From: JBFGCA01 sp041567315
Lineage (GTDB): Bacteria > Acidobacteriota > Thermoanaerobaculia > Multivoradales > JAHEKO01
Assembly (NCBI GenBank): GCA_041567315.1
Contig: JBFGCA010000026.1
Location: 1-45,650 of the forward strand
Direction: 5' to 3'
DNA length: 45,650 nucleotides
The position numbers and the translations under genes were made by a program. The stretch's first letter is position 1. Every line of letters begins with the position of its first letter. The notes under the pieces are model-generated. The model saw only the letters and a program-made list of their open reading frames with translations. It was not told the DNA's origin and ran no database searches. Below, piece by piece: positions 23,075-31,425 of the stretch.

Positions 23075-23242
23075 TAGCAGCCCGTCGTGGAAGTCGGTCG
23101 GCTCGGCTGGCGAGCGCGGCGGGGCCGGATGCCAGGCGCCGCGACGCAGGCAATGCCGGGCCATTGTCGAGGAGCGGCAACGCCGCAGACGGCCCCGCCC
23201 CGCCGCCAGACGGCCGGGCGGACTTTCACCACGGGCTGCTAG
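23074..23242. repeat. 22-bp inverted repeat bounding a 169-bp segment
   Basis: The 22-nt arms at 23074-23095 and 23221-23242 are reverse complements with two mismatches; the outer 12 bp (CTAGCAGCCCGT / ACGGGCTGCTAG) are perfect. Inside, GGCGGGGCCG (23118-23127) pairs perfectly with CGGCCCCGCC (23190-23199), and CAATG...CATTG forms a central helix. The right arm overlaps the VanZ stop codon. The segment fills the gap between the VanZ-like gene and the SPFH operon. Confidence 0.7.
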
Positions 23243-23811
23243 CGGCCGCGGACCCGGCGCAGGGCGTGGATGCCCACCACCACCAGGACGCCGGCCAGCA
23301 GATTGAGCACCACGTCGCGAGGGTCCTGGAAACGGTTGGGCAGCAGACCCTGGATCAGCTCGTCGATCCAGCCGCAGAGGCCGGTGGCCAGCACCGCGAG
23401 GACGGCCGGCGACCGGAGCAGGCCCCGGAGCCGCCCGCCGCGGCCGCTCCCCAGCCGTGCCCGGCGCTCCTCGAGGGCGCCGTGGAGGAGAACGGCGAAG
23501 ATCCCGTACTCGAGCAGGTGGAAGCGCTCCTCCGGGATCGGCAGCAGCGTGAACAGCCAGCCGTAGAGCAGACCGAACCCGGCCAGCACCGCCAGCTCGC
23601 GCAGGCCCGGCCGGCGCCGCAGCACCGCCGCCACCACCCCGGCGGCGGCCACCGTGAAGAGACCCAGGACGGTGACCTGGAGCAGGCCCCGGTCCCGCAG
23701 CGCGTTGGCCAGCGGCCGCACCACGTAGAGCGTGCCGTAGATCGCCGCCAGGCACACCCCGGCCCCGATCCACAACCACCGCTCGCGCGGGCCGGCCGGT
23801 CCAGTCGCCAT
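23239..23811 (-). CDS. VanZ-like family membrane protein
   Basis: A 190-aa polytopic membrane protein with four to five hydrophobic segments. The VanZ-like core is visible in FHLLEYGIFAVLLHGALEER and LCGWIDELIQGLLPNRFQDP followed by RDVVLNLLAGVLVVVG, where the conserved E/D and DxxxNxxG motifs lie. VanZ proteins give low-level teicoplanin resistance in some Gram-positives, but most homologues have unknown envelope roles. The ATG at 23811 matches the first membrane segment. A TATCCT box ends 9 nt before the ATG. Confidence 0.82.
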   Translation of the reverse strand: MATGPAGPRERWLWIGAGVCLAAIYGTLYVVRPLANALRDRGLLQVTVLGLFTVAAAGVVAAVLRRRPGLRELAVLAGFGLLYGWLFTLLPIPEERFHLLEYGIFAVLLHGALEERRARLGSGRGGRLRGLLRSPAVLAVLATGLCGWIDELIQGLLPNRFQDPRDVVLNLLAGVLVVVGIHALRRVRGR

Positions 23812-23820
23812 GACCGCCAG

Positions 23821-23841
23821 AGGATATGCCGCTGGTAGAAT
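23821..23841. promoter_or_regulatory. Divergent -10 boxes (VanZ-like gene and pseudogene)
   Basis: On the minus strand TATCCT (23826-23821) lies 9 nt before the VanZ-like ATG. On the plus strand TAGAAT (23836-23841) with a preceding TGG (extended -10) lies 13 nt before the GTG at 23855. The two promoters are back to back within 21 bp. Confidence 0.4.
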
Positions 23842-23854
23842 TCCCTCTACAAGC

Positions 23855-24150
23855 GTGCCCGCTCCCCGCAACTCCGGCGGCGCCTGGTTCTTCTTCATCC
23901 GCCGCGATTTCCGTGCTCTCCGCCAGCGCATGGAGCGGCTGCGCGAGATCGGCGCCAAGTACGTCCGGCTGTGGTTTCCGTGGAGCCAGATCGAGATCCG
24001 CGAGGGGTACCTCGACTTCTCCTACCTGGACGACGCCATCGCGACCATCGTCGGCGCCGGTCTCAAGCTCGACGTCACGCTGTGCCCATTGATGGCGCCG
24101 CCCTGGTTCTGGGCGCGCTATCCGGACGCCCTAGCGCGTCTCGCCCTGCG
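23855..24150 (+). pseudogene. Glycoside-hydrolase-like N-terminal remnant
   Basis: From GTG 23855 the frame encodes a TIM-barrel-like start resembling GH42/GH-A family proteins: FRALRQRMERLREIGAKYVR, LWFPWSQIEIREGYLDFSYL, then LDVTLCPLMAPPWFWARYPD. After about residue 95 the protein turns into Arg/Pro/Leu-rich nonsense that continues only because of GC-rich sequence, so the original reading is lost near 24125-24150. A promoter-like box survives upstream. The right boundary is approximate. Confidence 0.6.
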
Positions 24151-24293
24151 ACCGGACGCTGGCGCGCCGCCACGAGGTCCGCCTCGACGGCCTCCAGCCC
24201 GGCTTCAACTACTACCTCGCCGCCGCCTCCGCCGACGCCAGCGGCAACTTCACCTGCTCCCCCGAGCGCCCCTTCACCACCGGCAAGCGCTAG
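24124..24293 (+). pseudogene. Fibronectin type III-like C-terminal remnant
   Basis: In the +1 frame relative to the preceding remnant, the sequence reads SPCDRTLARRHEVRLDGLQP, GFNYYLAAASADASGNFTCS, then PFTTGKR and a TAG stop. This is the typical end of an fn3-like domain (L-x-G-L-x-P...Y...A-D-x-x-G-N...FTT) of secreted enzymes. Together with the remnant before it, this looks like an internal deletion joining the first and last parts of one or two genes out of frame. Confidence 0.6.
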
Positions 24294-24319
24294 GGGGACA
24301 GGTAAAGGTACCTGTCCCC
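24294..24319. repeat. Perfect palindromic hairpin, REP-like
   Basis: GGGGACAGGTA (24294-24304), loop AAGG, TACCTGTCCCC (24309-24319). It starts at the last base after the TAG stop of the remnant. Palindromes built on GGGGACAGGT/ACCTGTCCCC are common in many bacterial genomes near REP-type (RAYT/IS200-like) transposases. No transposase is present here. It could act as a bidirectional hairpin at the ends of ftsZ and the remnant. Confidence 0.7.
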
Positions 24320-24321
24320 AC

Positions 24322-24441
24322 GGCACAGCGGCGGGGGAGCGCGGTGGGGCGGACGGTGTCGGTCCTGGAAGGAGGCTCTTCGTTACGGCCCGTCGTAGCC
24401 CGCACCCTTGAAGCCGACCGCGGCCCGCCCGCCGCTGTGCC
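24322..24441. repeat. IR-bounded segment downstream of ftsZ, 120 bp
   Basis: GGCACAGCGGCGGG (24322-24335) is the exact reverse complement of 24428-24441. Inside, across a 4x5 internal loop, CGCGGT (24340-24345) pairs with ACCGCG (24417-24422). The segment is the first sequence transcribed past ftsZ on the minus strand, so it could be the structured 3' end of the dcw transcript. No coding potential is seen between 24294 and 24462. Confidence 0.6.
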
Positions 24442-24462
24442 CTGGAGACCCGGGGTGCGCTC

Positions 24463-25701
24463 CTAGTCCATCTGCTTGCGGAGCACGGTCGGGATGTCGA
24501 AGTCGTCGACGTTCGACCAGTTGGGGCCGAAGCCGTTGGGGTCCTCGTCGCGCGACTGCGCCACCACCTTGCGGTAGAAGGGGATGTCCTCGGGCTCTTC
24601 GTCGGCGACCGGCGCCGGGCGGGCGGCCGGTCCGGGCAGGTCGCGGTGCTGCTGGCGGAGCGGCTCCTCGATGGCGCGGGCCGGCGACGGGAAGATCTCC
24701 TTCTCGGGCATCCGGAAGCCGGTGGCGATCACCGTCACCTTCATCTCCTCCTCCAGGCTGTCGTCGATGACCAGCCCGGAGATGATGTTGGCGTCGGGGT
24801 CCACCGCCTCGGCGATCACTCGCGCCGCCTCGTCGACCTCGTGGAGCGACAGGTCGCGGCCGCCCGAGATGTTGAGCAGCACGCCCTTGGCGCCCTCGAT
24901 CGAGGTCTCCTCGAGCAGCGGCGAGGAGATGGCGCGCTGGGCCGCCTCGATGGCCCGGCTCTCGCCCTTGGCGACGCCGGTGCCCATCAGCGCCATGCCC
25001 ATGCCGGTCATGATGGTCTTGACGTCGGCGAAGTCGACGTTGATCTCGCCCGGCACGGTGATCAGGTCGCTGATCCCCTGGACCGCCTGGCGCAACACGT
25101 CGTCGGCGATGCGGAAAGCCTCGGCCAGCGGCGTGCCGCGCTCGACGAAGCTCAGCAGCCGCTCGTTGGGGATGCTGATCAGCGTATCGACAGCGCCGCG
25201 CAGCTCGTCCAGCCCGCGCTCGGCGAGCTCCATCCGCCGCCGGCCCTCGAAGCCGAACGGCTTGGTCACCACGGCGACGGTGAGCGCCCCCAGCTCCGAG
25301 GCCAGCGAGGCGATGATGGGGGCGGCGCCGGTGCCGGTACCGCCGCCCAACCCGGCGGTCAGAAAGACCATGTCGGCGCCGTCGAGCAGCTCGAGGATCC
25401 GCTCGGTGTCCTCGAGCGCCGACTTGCGCCCGATCTCCGGGTCGCCGCCGGCCCCCAGCCCGCGGGTGAGCGCGGCGCCGAACTGCATCTTGACCGGCGC
25501 CCGGCACTGGCGGAGCGCCTGCAGGTCGGTGTTGCCGGCGATGAAGTGGATGCCGCGCATACGGCAGTCGATCATCCGGTTGATGGCGTTGCCGCCCGCC
25601 CCGCCGATCCCCACCACCTTGATGGTGGCGGTCGTCCCCTCGACCTCCTCGAGGGTAATGGGCAGGCCGCCTTCCTTGTCGGTCTCTTCGAAGAGAATCA
25701 T
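24463..25701 (-). CDS. ftsZ: Cell division protein FtsZ
   Basis: Tubulin-like GTPase forming the Z ring, 412 aa. The nucleotide-binding domain contains VVGIGGAGGNAINRM, NTDLQAL and the tubulin signature GGGTGTG (residues 119-125), with the T7 loop near VDFADVKTIM. The variable linker (about 325-395) leads to a conserved C-terminal peptide DDFDIPTVLRKQMD, which binds FtsA and other partners. The ATG at 25701 has a strong Shine-Dalgarno (AAGGAGG) 7 nt upstream, so it is preferred over an in-frame upstream start. Last gene of the dcw operon, 26 nt after ftsA. Confidence 0.97.
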   Translation of the reverse strand: MILFEETDKEGGLPITLEEVEGTTATIKVVGIGGAGGNAINRMIDCRMRGIHFIAGNTDLQALRQCRAPVKMQFGAALTRGLGAGGDPEIGRKSALEDTERILELLDGADMVFLTAGLGGGTGTGAAPIIASLASELGALTVAVVTKPFGFEGRRRMELAERGLDELRGAVDTLISIPNERLLSFVERGTPLAEAFRIADDVLRQAVQGISDLITVPGEINVDFADVKTIMTGMGMALMGTGVAKGESRAIEAAQRAISSPLLEETSIEGAKGVLLNISGGRDLSLHEVDEAARVIAEAVDPDANIISGLVIDDSLEEEMKVTVIATGFRMPEKEIFPSPARAIEEPLRQQHRDLPGPAARPAPVADEEPEDIPFYRKVVAQSRDEDPNGFGPNWSNVDDFDIPTVLRKQMD

Positions 25702-25727
25702 CTGGTTTCCTCCTTCCAGGACTGCTC

Positions 25728-26966
25728 TCAAAGCAGGTCAGAGAACATCTCGCGGAGACTTCCCATCACCCCGCGCACGCTGAGTCGGCTGGGCCGTCCG
25801 CTCTTGTGCCGGTCGTCTTCGGCGTCGCGACCGTAGAGCAGCAGACCCGAGGCGGCGCTCCACGCCGGGCTGCCGATCACGTCCACCAGGCCACCCAGGC
25901 CGTGGGGCAGGCCGTAGCGCACGGTGGCGTTGAAGATCTGCTCGTGCATCTCCAGCAGACCGTCGAGCTGGGCGCCGCCGCCGGTCAGCACGACGCCGCC
26001 GCGCAGCTCCTCGCCGACGCCGTTCTTCAGCAGGTCCTCGCGGACCAGGGTCAGCAGCTCCTCGGCGCGCGGCTGCAGGATGCTGCAGAGCTCGCGCTTG
26101 GGCACCACCCGCGGCGGACCGCCGGCCACCGCCGGCACCGAGATGCCCTCCTCCTCGCCGACCATGCCCGGCATGCAGCAGCCGTGGCGCACCTTGATCT
26201 GCTCGGCCTCGGCGAACGGCGTGCGCAGCACCATCGCCAGGTCGTTGGTGAAGTGCCCGGCGCCCACCGGCAGCACCGCGCTGTGCTGCATCTCGCCCTC
26301 GGCAAACAGCGCGTACTCGGTGGTGCCGCAGCCGATGTCGAGCAGCAGCACGCCCAGCTCGCGCTCGTCGTGGGTGAGCACCGCCTCGGCGGTGGCCAGC
26401 GGCTCGAAGACCATCTCCGCCACCTCGATCCCCGAGCGGTTGACGCAGGTCAACAGCGTCTTGCGCCGGGTGACGTTGGCGGTCACCAGGTGGACCGCCA
26501 CCTCCAGCCGGCTGCCCACCATGCCCAGCGGATCGACGATCCCGCCCTGCTCGTCGACGATGAACTCCTGGGGGATGACGTGGAGGATCTCGCGGTCGGA
26601 GGGCAGCGCCGCCGACTGGGCGGCTTCGAGCACCCGGTCGATGTCCTGGCGGGTGATCTCGCGGTCCTTGCGGGCCACCGACACCATGCTGCGCAGGTTG
26701 AGGCTGCGGACGTCGGTGGAGGCCATCCCCACGTAGGCGCGGGAGATCTCGATCCCGGCCATCACCTCGGCCTCTTCGCTGGCCTGCTTGAGGGCCTCGA
26801 CGGTGGCCTCTACGTTGACGATGTTGCCCTTGCGGGTGCCCCGGTTGGGGGCCAGCCCCTTGCCGACCACCTCGACGCCGCCCGCTTCGTCCCGCTGGGC
26901 GATGAGCACGCCGATCTTCGACGAGCCGACGTCGATGGCGACGATGTACGGTTCCGCTTTGGCCAT
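25728..26966 (-). CDS. ftsA: Cell division protein FtsA
   Basis: Actin-like ATPase that tethers FtsZ to the membrane, 412 aa. Actin-fold motifs are visible: phosphate 1 in AIDVGSSKIGVLIAQ (about 10-24), the 1C SHS2 domain, phosphate 2 in LLDIGCGTTEYALF, and the adenosine motif GGVVLTGGGAQLDGL. The C-terminus RGVMGSLREMFSDLL is a typical amphipathic membrane-targeting helix. The ATG at 26966 follows a purine-rich ribosome site and lies 2 nt downstream of the ftsQ stop. Confidence 0.96.
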   Translation of the reverse strand: MAKAEPYIVAIDVGSSKIGVLIAQRDEAGGVEVVGKGLAPNRGTRKGNIVNVEATVEALKQASEEAEVMAGIEISRAYVGMASTDVRSLNLRSMVSVARKDREITRQDIDRVLEAAQSAALPSDREILHVIPQEFIVDEQGGIVDPLGMVGSRLEVAVHLVTANVTRRKTLLTCVNRSGIEVAEMVFEPLATAEAVLTHDERELGVLLLDIGCGTTEYALFAEGEMQHSAVLPVGAGHFTNDLAMVLRTPFAEAEQIKVRHGCCMPGMVGEEEGISVPAVAGGPPRVVPKRELCSILQPRAEELLTLVREDLLKNGVGEELRGGVVLTGGGAQLDGLLEMHEQIFNATVRYGLPHGLGGLVDVIGSPAWSAASGLLLYGRDAEDDRHKSGRPSRLSVRGVMGSLREMFSDLL

Positions 26967-26968
26967 GA

Positions 26969-27814
26969 CTATCCCTCTCCCGTCGGCGGTCCGACCGCCG
27001 GTTTGATGACGACCTGTCCCTCGAATCTCAAATCGACCTGGCCGACCGGGCCGTAGCGGCCGATCTCCGGCCACAGACGGGCCAGCACCCGCAGTCCACG
27101 GCGCGCCCGCCCGGCGCTGACCAGCACCGGGAACGGGAAGGCGGAGAGATACAGCCGGTAGTCGCCGGGCGCCAGCAGCTGGATCTCGGACAGCCCCGCC
27201 GCCCACTCGGCGTCGACCGCCGCCAGGTCGGCAACCACCTCCAGCACGTCGTCGAGGCTGGGGGTGAGACCGTCGGCGGCACTCAGCACCAGCAGATCCA
27301 CCGCACCGTCCGGGTCGTAGGGCGCGAAGACCACGCCCTCGCGGTCGACGTAGTGCAGCGAGCCGTCGCGCCGCAGCAGCGCCACCGGCTGGCGCTCCAC
27401 CACCGTCACCGCCAGCCCGTCCGGCAGCCGCTTCTCGATGTCGGCGCCCCGCACCCAGGGGTGCTGGCGCAGCCGTCGCTCGACCTCGGGCAGCGGCAGC
27501 CTCAGCAGATGGCGGCCGCGCAGCGGCGCCAGCGCCTCCTCCACCCAGTCGCGGGTCACCTGCCCGCTGCCCACGACCTCGAGCCGGCTGAGCCGGAAGC
27601 GCGGCGTGACCGAGGCCCACACCGCCGCCGCCGCCGGCAGCGCGACCAGCAGCAGCGCCATCGCCAGCGGCTTGAGCAGCGACAGCAGACCGCGCCGGCG
27701 GCGCGGGGCGACGAACCGCCGGCGGCGGAAGGGGAGCGGGCGCTCCGCCTCCAGCGGGCGGCTGACCACCGGCCGCCCGGTCTTTGCGCGGCTCGTCGGG
27801 AGGCGCCGGCTCAC
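26969..27814 (-). CDS. ftsQ: Cell division protein FtsQ
   Basis: A bitopic divisome protein, 281 aa. A basic N-terminal cytoplasmic part is followed by one membrane helix (about 48-66), then a POTRA domain (FRLSRLEVVGSGQVTRDWVE through EKRLPDGLAVTVVERQPVAL) and the beta domain (YVDREGVVF, IQLLAPGDYRLYL). It connects early and late divisome proteins in the periplasm (FtsL/B partners). The start is a GTG overlapping the murC stop (GTGA), giving translational coupling. Confidence 0.92.
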   Translation of the reverse strand: MSRRLPTSRAKTGRPVVSRPLEAERPLPFRRRRFVAPRRRRGLLSLLKPLAMALLLVALPAAAAVWASVTPRFRLSRLEVVGSGQVTRDWVEEALAPLRGRHLLRLPLPEVERRLRQHPWVRGADIEKRLPDGLAVTVVERQPVALLRRDGSLHYVDREGVVFAPYDPDGAVDLLVLSAADGLTPSLDDVLEVVADLAAVDAEWAAGLSEIQLLAPGDYRLYLSAFPFPVLVSAGRARRGLRVLARLWPEIGRYGPVGQVDLRFEGQVVIKPAVGPPTGEG

Positions 27815-29199
27815 GCCGCCTCCTCCTCGACCAGCTGCTGGGCCAGCCGGTAGATGTCGCCCGCGCCCAGGGTGAGGATCAGGTCGCCCTCGACCACCTC
27901 GGCCGCCAGCAGCTCGGGGGCCTGGCGCCAGTCGGGACAGAGCTGGACGTGACGGTGACCGCTGGCGCGGGCGGCGTCCACCACCAGGCGGGCGGTGACC
28001 CCCGGCAACGGCTTCTCGCGCGAAGGGTAGATGTCGGTGACCAGCGCCTGGTCGGCCCCCAGCAGCGAGCGCCCGAACTGCGGCGCCAGATCGCGGGTCC
28101 GCGAGTAGAGGTGGGGCTGGAAGACCGCCAGGATGCGGGCCGCGGGCAGCGCCTGGCGGGCCGCTTCGAGCGTCGCCTCGACCTCGGCCGGATGGTGGGC
28201 GTAGTCGTCGACCACGGTCGCCCCCCGCCAACTGCCCAGTCGCTCGAAGCGCCGGTGGACGCCCGAGAAGGCGGCCAGCGCCTCGGCAACGGCCGCGAAC
28301 TCCAGGCCCAGAGCCAGCCCCACCGCCACCGCCGCCAACGCGTTGCGCACGTTGTGCGCCCCCGGCATCGGCAGCTCGATCCGGCCCAGCGGCCCCGCCC
28401 CCGAGCGCTCGACCCCGAAGCTGGTGCCGCCGCTGGCCGGCTGCAGGTCGACCGCCCGCAGGGCGGCCTGCGGCGACAGCCCGTAGGTCACCACCCGGCG
28501 GCGCGCCAGCCGCGGCAGGACGTCCTGCACGTTGGGGTCGTCGAGACAGGTGATCACCTGCCCGAAGAACGGTACCTTGTCGGCGAAGGCGAGAAAGGCC
28601 TCGCGGATCTCCTCGAGACCGCGGTAGGTGTCCAGGTGGTCGACGTCGATCGAGGTGACCACCGCGATGATCGGCTGCAGCCGGAGGAAGGAGCGGTCGT
28701 ATTCGTCGGCCTCGGCCACCAGGTACTCGCTATGACCCAGCCGCGCGCCGGTGCCGGTGACCCGCAGCCGGCCGCCGACAATGACCGTGGGGTCGAGCCC
28801 GGCCTCGGTCAGCACGGTGCCGATCAGCGAGGTGGTGGTGGTCTTGCCGTGGGTGCCGGCGACGGCGATGCCGTACTTGAGCCGCATCAGCTCACCCAGC
28901 ATCTCGGCCCGGCGGACCACCGGGATGCCGCGCTCCTCGGCGGCCCGCACCTCGGGGTTGTCGGCCGCCACCGCCGAGGAGATGACCACCAGCTCGGCAC
29001 CCTCCAGGTGGTCCGCCGAGTGGCCCTCGGCGACCCGCACCCCGCTCCGCTCCAGCCGCCGGGTGGTCTCGCCGAGCGCCAGGTCGCAGCCGCTGACCTC
29101 GAGGTCGTACTCCGAGAGCACCTCGGCGATGCCGCTCATGCCGGCGCCGCCGATGCCCACGAAGTGGACGCGCGAGAGGTTGGTGAAACGCCGGAACAT
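27811..29199 (-). CDS. murC: UDP-N-acetylmuramate--L-alanine ligase MurC
   Basis: A cytoplasmic Mur ligase adding L-Ala to UDP-MurNAc, 462 aa. Motifs: N-terminal VHFVGIGGAGMSGIAEVL, the ATP-binding GTHGKTTTT (near 110), the EADEYDRSFL segment specific to MurC, and VDDYAHHPAEVEATLEAAR, the MurC/Mpl signature in the C-terminal domain. The ATG overlaps the murG stop by one base. MurB, normally adjacent, is missing from this cluster. Confidence 0.96.
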   Translation of the reverse strand: MFRRFTNLSRVHFVGIGGAGMSGIAEVLSEYDLEVSGCDLALGETTRRLERSGVRVAEGHSADHLEGAELVVISSAVAADNPEVRAAEERGIPVVRRAEMLGELMRLKYGIAVAGTHGKTTTTSLIGTVLTEAGLDPTVIVGGRLRVTGTGARLGHSEYLVAEADEYDRSFLRLQPIIAVVTSIDVDHLDTYRGLEEIREAFLAFADKVPFFGQVITCLDDPNVQDVLPRLARRRVVTYGLSPQAALRAVDLQPASGGTSFGVERSGAGPLGRIELPMPGAHNVRNALAAVAVGLALGLEFAAVAEALAAFSGVHRRFERLGSWRGATVVDDYAHHPAEVEATLEAARQALPAARILAVFQPHLYSRTRDLAPQFGRSLLGADQALVTDIYPSREKPLPGVTARLVVDAARASGHRHVQLCPDWRQAPELLAAEVVEGDLILTLGAGDIYRLAQQLVEEEAA

Positions 29200-30335
29200 C
29201 AAGCTGCCAGGACCTCCTCCACCAGATCGGCGATCTCGCGGGCGGCGGCCGGCCGGGCCAGCCGGCGCAGCCGGCCGCCCATGGCGGCCAGCGCTGCGCG
29301 GTCGGCCAGCAGCTCGGCCAGCGCCTGGCGGCAGGCCTCCACGGTCTGCTCGCCGGGTCCCAGCAGCCGGGCGCCGCCGCTCGCCGCCAGCCGTTCGGCG
29401 TTCTCCACCTGATGGCCGGCCGCCCAGGCCAGCGGCACCAGCAGCGCCGCCCGCCCGGCGGCGCAGATCTCGGCCAGGGTGACCGCCCCCGCGCGCGACA
29501 CCACCAGGTGGGCGCCGGCCATCGCCGCCGCCACGTCGTCGAGGAACGGCACCGTCTCGACCTCGACCGCGGCCGGTGGCCGCTCGGCGTAGGTCCGCCG
29601 CACCTCCTTCAGGTGGGCGGCCCCGGTCTGGTGCAGCACCTTCAACCCCTCCGCCACCGGCCCCAGCTCGGCCAGCGCCGCCGGCAGCAGGCGGTTGAGC
29701 TGCAGCGCCCCCTGGCTGCCGCCCAGCACCAGCAGCCGCACGGGGCCGGTCGCGGCCGGCGGCGGCGTCGCGAAGAACGCCTCGCGGACCGGCACCCCCG
29801 TCAGCCGCGCCGGGCAGCGCAACGCCGCCCCGGTCTCCGCGTAGCCCACCGCCGCCGCCCGCGCCCACCGCGACAGCCAGCGGTTGGCGGCGCCGGCCTC
29901 GGCGTTGGGCTCGAGCAGCACCGCCGGCCGCCCGGCCAGCCGGGCGCCGAGGACCGCCGGCGCCGAGACGAAGCCGCCGGTGCCCAGCACCGCGCTCACC
30001 CGCCGGCGGCGCACCAGCCGCCGCGCGCCGAGCGCCGCCACCGCCAGCACCGCCAGCGCCGCCGCGCGGCCCAGCGGCCCGCGACCCAGCACCGCCCGCG
30101 CCGGCAGCGCGTGATAGGGCAGGCCGCGGGCGGCGACGATGTCGCGCTCCATGCCCACTCGCCGGCCGCTCCAGCTCACCGCCCACCCCCGCCGCTCGAG
30201 CTCGCCGGCCACCGCCAGCGCCGGGAAGACGTGGCCCCCGGTGCCGCCGCCACCCACCAGCAGATGCCGACCCGCCGGCGCCGCGCTCGCCGCCGGCTTG
30301 CCGCCCTGGCCACCTGGCTCCTCCTCGTCACTCAT
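29199..30335 (-). CDS. murG: UDP-GlcNAc transferase MurG
   Basis: A GT28 glycosyltransferase making lipid II from lipid I at the inner membrane, 378 aa. Motifs: LLVGGGGTGGHVFPALAVAG (G loop), VLGTGGFVSAPAVLGARLAG, LGGSQGALQLNRLLP and, in the donor-binding domain, VVSRAGAVTLAEICAAGRAA followed by LVPL. About 20 low-complexity residues precede the catalytic start, so an internal start is possible, although the ATG at 30335 has the right spacing (4 nt) after ftsW. Confidence 0.95.
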   Translation of the reverse strand: MSDEEEPGGQGGKPAASAAPAGRHLLVGGGGTGGHVFPALAVAGELERRGWAVSWSGRRVGMERDIVAARGLPYHALPARAVLGRGPLGRAAALAVLAVAALGARRLVRRRRVSAVLGTGGFVSAPAVLGARLAGRPAVLLEPNAEAGAANRWLSRWARAAAVGYAETGAALRCPARLTGVPVREAFFATPPPAATGPVRLLVLGGSQGALQLNRLLPAALAELGPVAEGLKVLHQTGAAHLKEVRRTYAERPPAAVEVETVPFLDDVAAAMAGAHLVVSRAGAVTLAEICAAGRAALLVPLAWAAGHQVENAERLAASGGARLLGPGEQTVEACRQALAELLADRAALAAMGGRLRRLARPAAAREIADLVEEVLAA

Positions 30336-30339
30336 GTCC

Positions 30340-31425
30340 TCAGGCGTGCTCCGAGACGTTGAGCACCACCCCGCAGGCGGTCAGCGAGACCACCAGCGAG
30401 GAGCCGCCATAGGAGATCAGCGGCAGCGGGATGCCCTTGGCGGGCAGCAGCTGCAGGGCGACGCTGACGTGGACCAGGGCCTGGATCAGGAGCAGTCCGG
30501 TGAAGCCCCAGGCCAGGTACTTGCCGAACTCGTCCGGCGCCCGCCAGCCGGCGGCAAAGCCCCGCCAGGCGAGGACGCCGAACAGGGCCAGCACCCCCAG
30601 CGCCCCGGCCATCCCCAGCTCCTCGGCGACGATCGAGTAGATGAAGTCCGAGTGGGCGTGGGGCAGGAACAGGAGCTTCTGGACGCTCTGGCCCAGACCC
30701 ACCCCGAGCAGGCCGCCCGAGCCCACCGCGATCAACGACTGGGCCACCTGGTAGTTGAGCCCGTCGAGGTTGGCGTCGGGGTAGAGGAAGGCGATCAGAC
30801 GGTTGACCCGGTACTCGGCGGAGAGCACGAAGACCGCCAGCGCCGGCACCAGGACGGCCATGCCGCCGAGGAGATAACGCCACCTGAGACCGGCCAGCAC
30901 CAGCATCAGGACCACGGCGGCGCACAGCAACACCGCGGTCCCCAGATCGGGCTGGAGCAGCACCAGCGAGGCCATGATCGCCAGCAGCAGGGCGCACGGC
31001 AGCACCAGGTCCCGCTGCCGCTCGCGCTGCCCCTTGCGCTCGATCTGGTAGGCGACGAAAGGCACCACCGCCAGCTTGGCGAGCTCCGCGGGCTGCACCG
31101 AGACCCCGCCGACGAACAGCCAGCGGCGGGTCTGATTGAGCTCCGGCGCCCACAGCGCGGCGACCAGCAACAGCAGCACCCCGCCGACCAGCGAGTAGAC
31201 CACCCACGGGCGCCTCAAGTGCCGGTAGTCGACGTGCATCGCCACCCACATCGCCACCAGGCCCAGACCGGCGGCCAGCGCCTGCTTGACCAGGTACTGG
31301 TTGGCCGGCTGGGAGTTGGCGCGGGCGTAGGCCGCGCTCGCCGAGTAGACCATCGTCAGGCCGAGCGCCATCAGCACGATCACGGTGCTGAAGAGCACCT
31401 TGTCGTAGGCCAGCTTCTTAGCCAT
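30340..31425 (-). CDS. ftsW: Septal peptidoglycan polymerase FtsW (SEDS)
   Basis: A SEDS-family glycosyltransferase with about ten membrane segments, 361 aa. It polymerises lipid II during septation with its PBP partner FtsI. Recognisable parts: MVYSASAAYARANSQP at the N-terminus, the catalytic-loop region LGLGQSVQKLLFLPHAHSDF, IVAEELGMAGAL and the C-terminal LPLISYGGSSLVVSL. The gene overlaps the murD stop by 8 bp. FtsW rather than RodA is chosen from its dcw position. Confidence 0.95.
   Translation of the reverse strand: MAKKLAYDKVLFSTVIVLMALGLTMVYSASAAYARANSQPANQYLVKQALAAGLGLVAMWVAMHVDYRHLRRPWVVYSLVGGVLLLLVAALWAPELNQTRRWLFVGGVSVQPAELAKLAVVPFVAYQIERKGQRERQRDLVLPCALLLAIMASLVLLQPDLGTAVLLCAAVVLMLVLAGLRWRYLLGGMAVLVPALAVFVLSAEYRVNRLIAFLYPDANLDGLNYQVAQSLIAVGSGGLLGVGLGQSVQKLLFLPHAHSDFIYSIVAEELGMAGALGVLALFGVLAWRGFAAGWRAPDEFGKYLAWGFTGLLLIQALVHVSVALQLLPAKGIPLPLISYGGSSLVVSLTACGVVLNVSEHA

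Noticed and set aside
23239..23811. Glycopeptide resistance determinant
   Set aside because: No vanHAX or regulator genes nearby; VanZ-like proteins are widespread without resistance roles.
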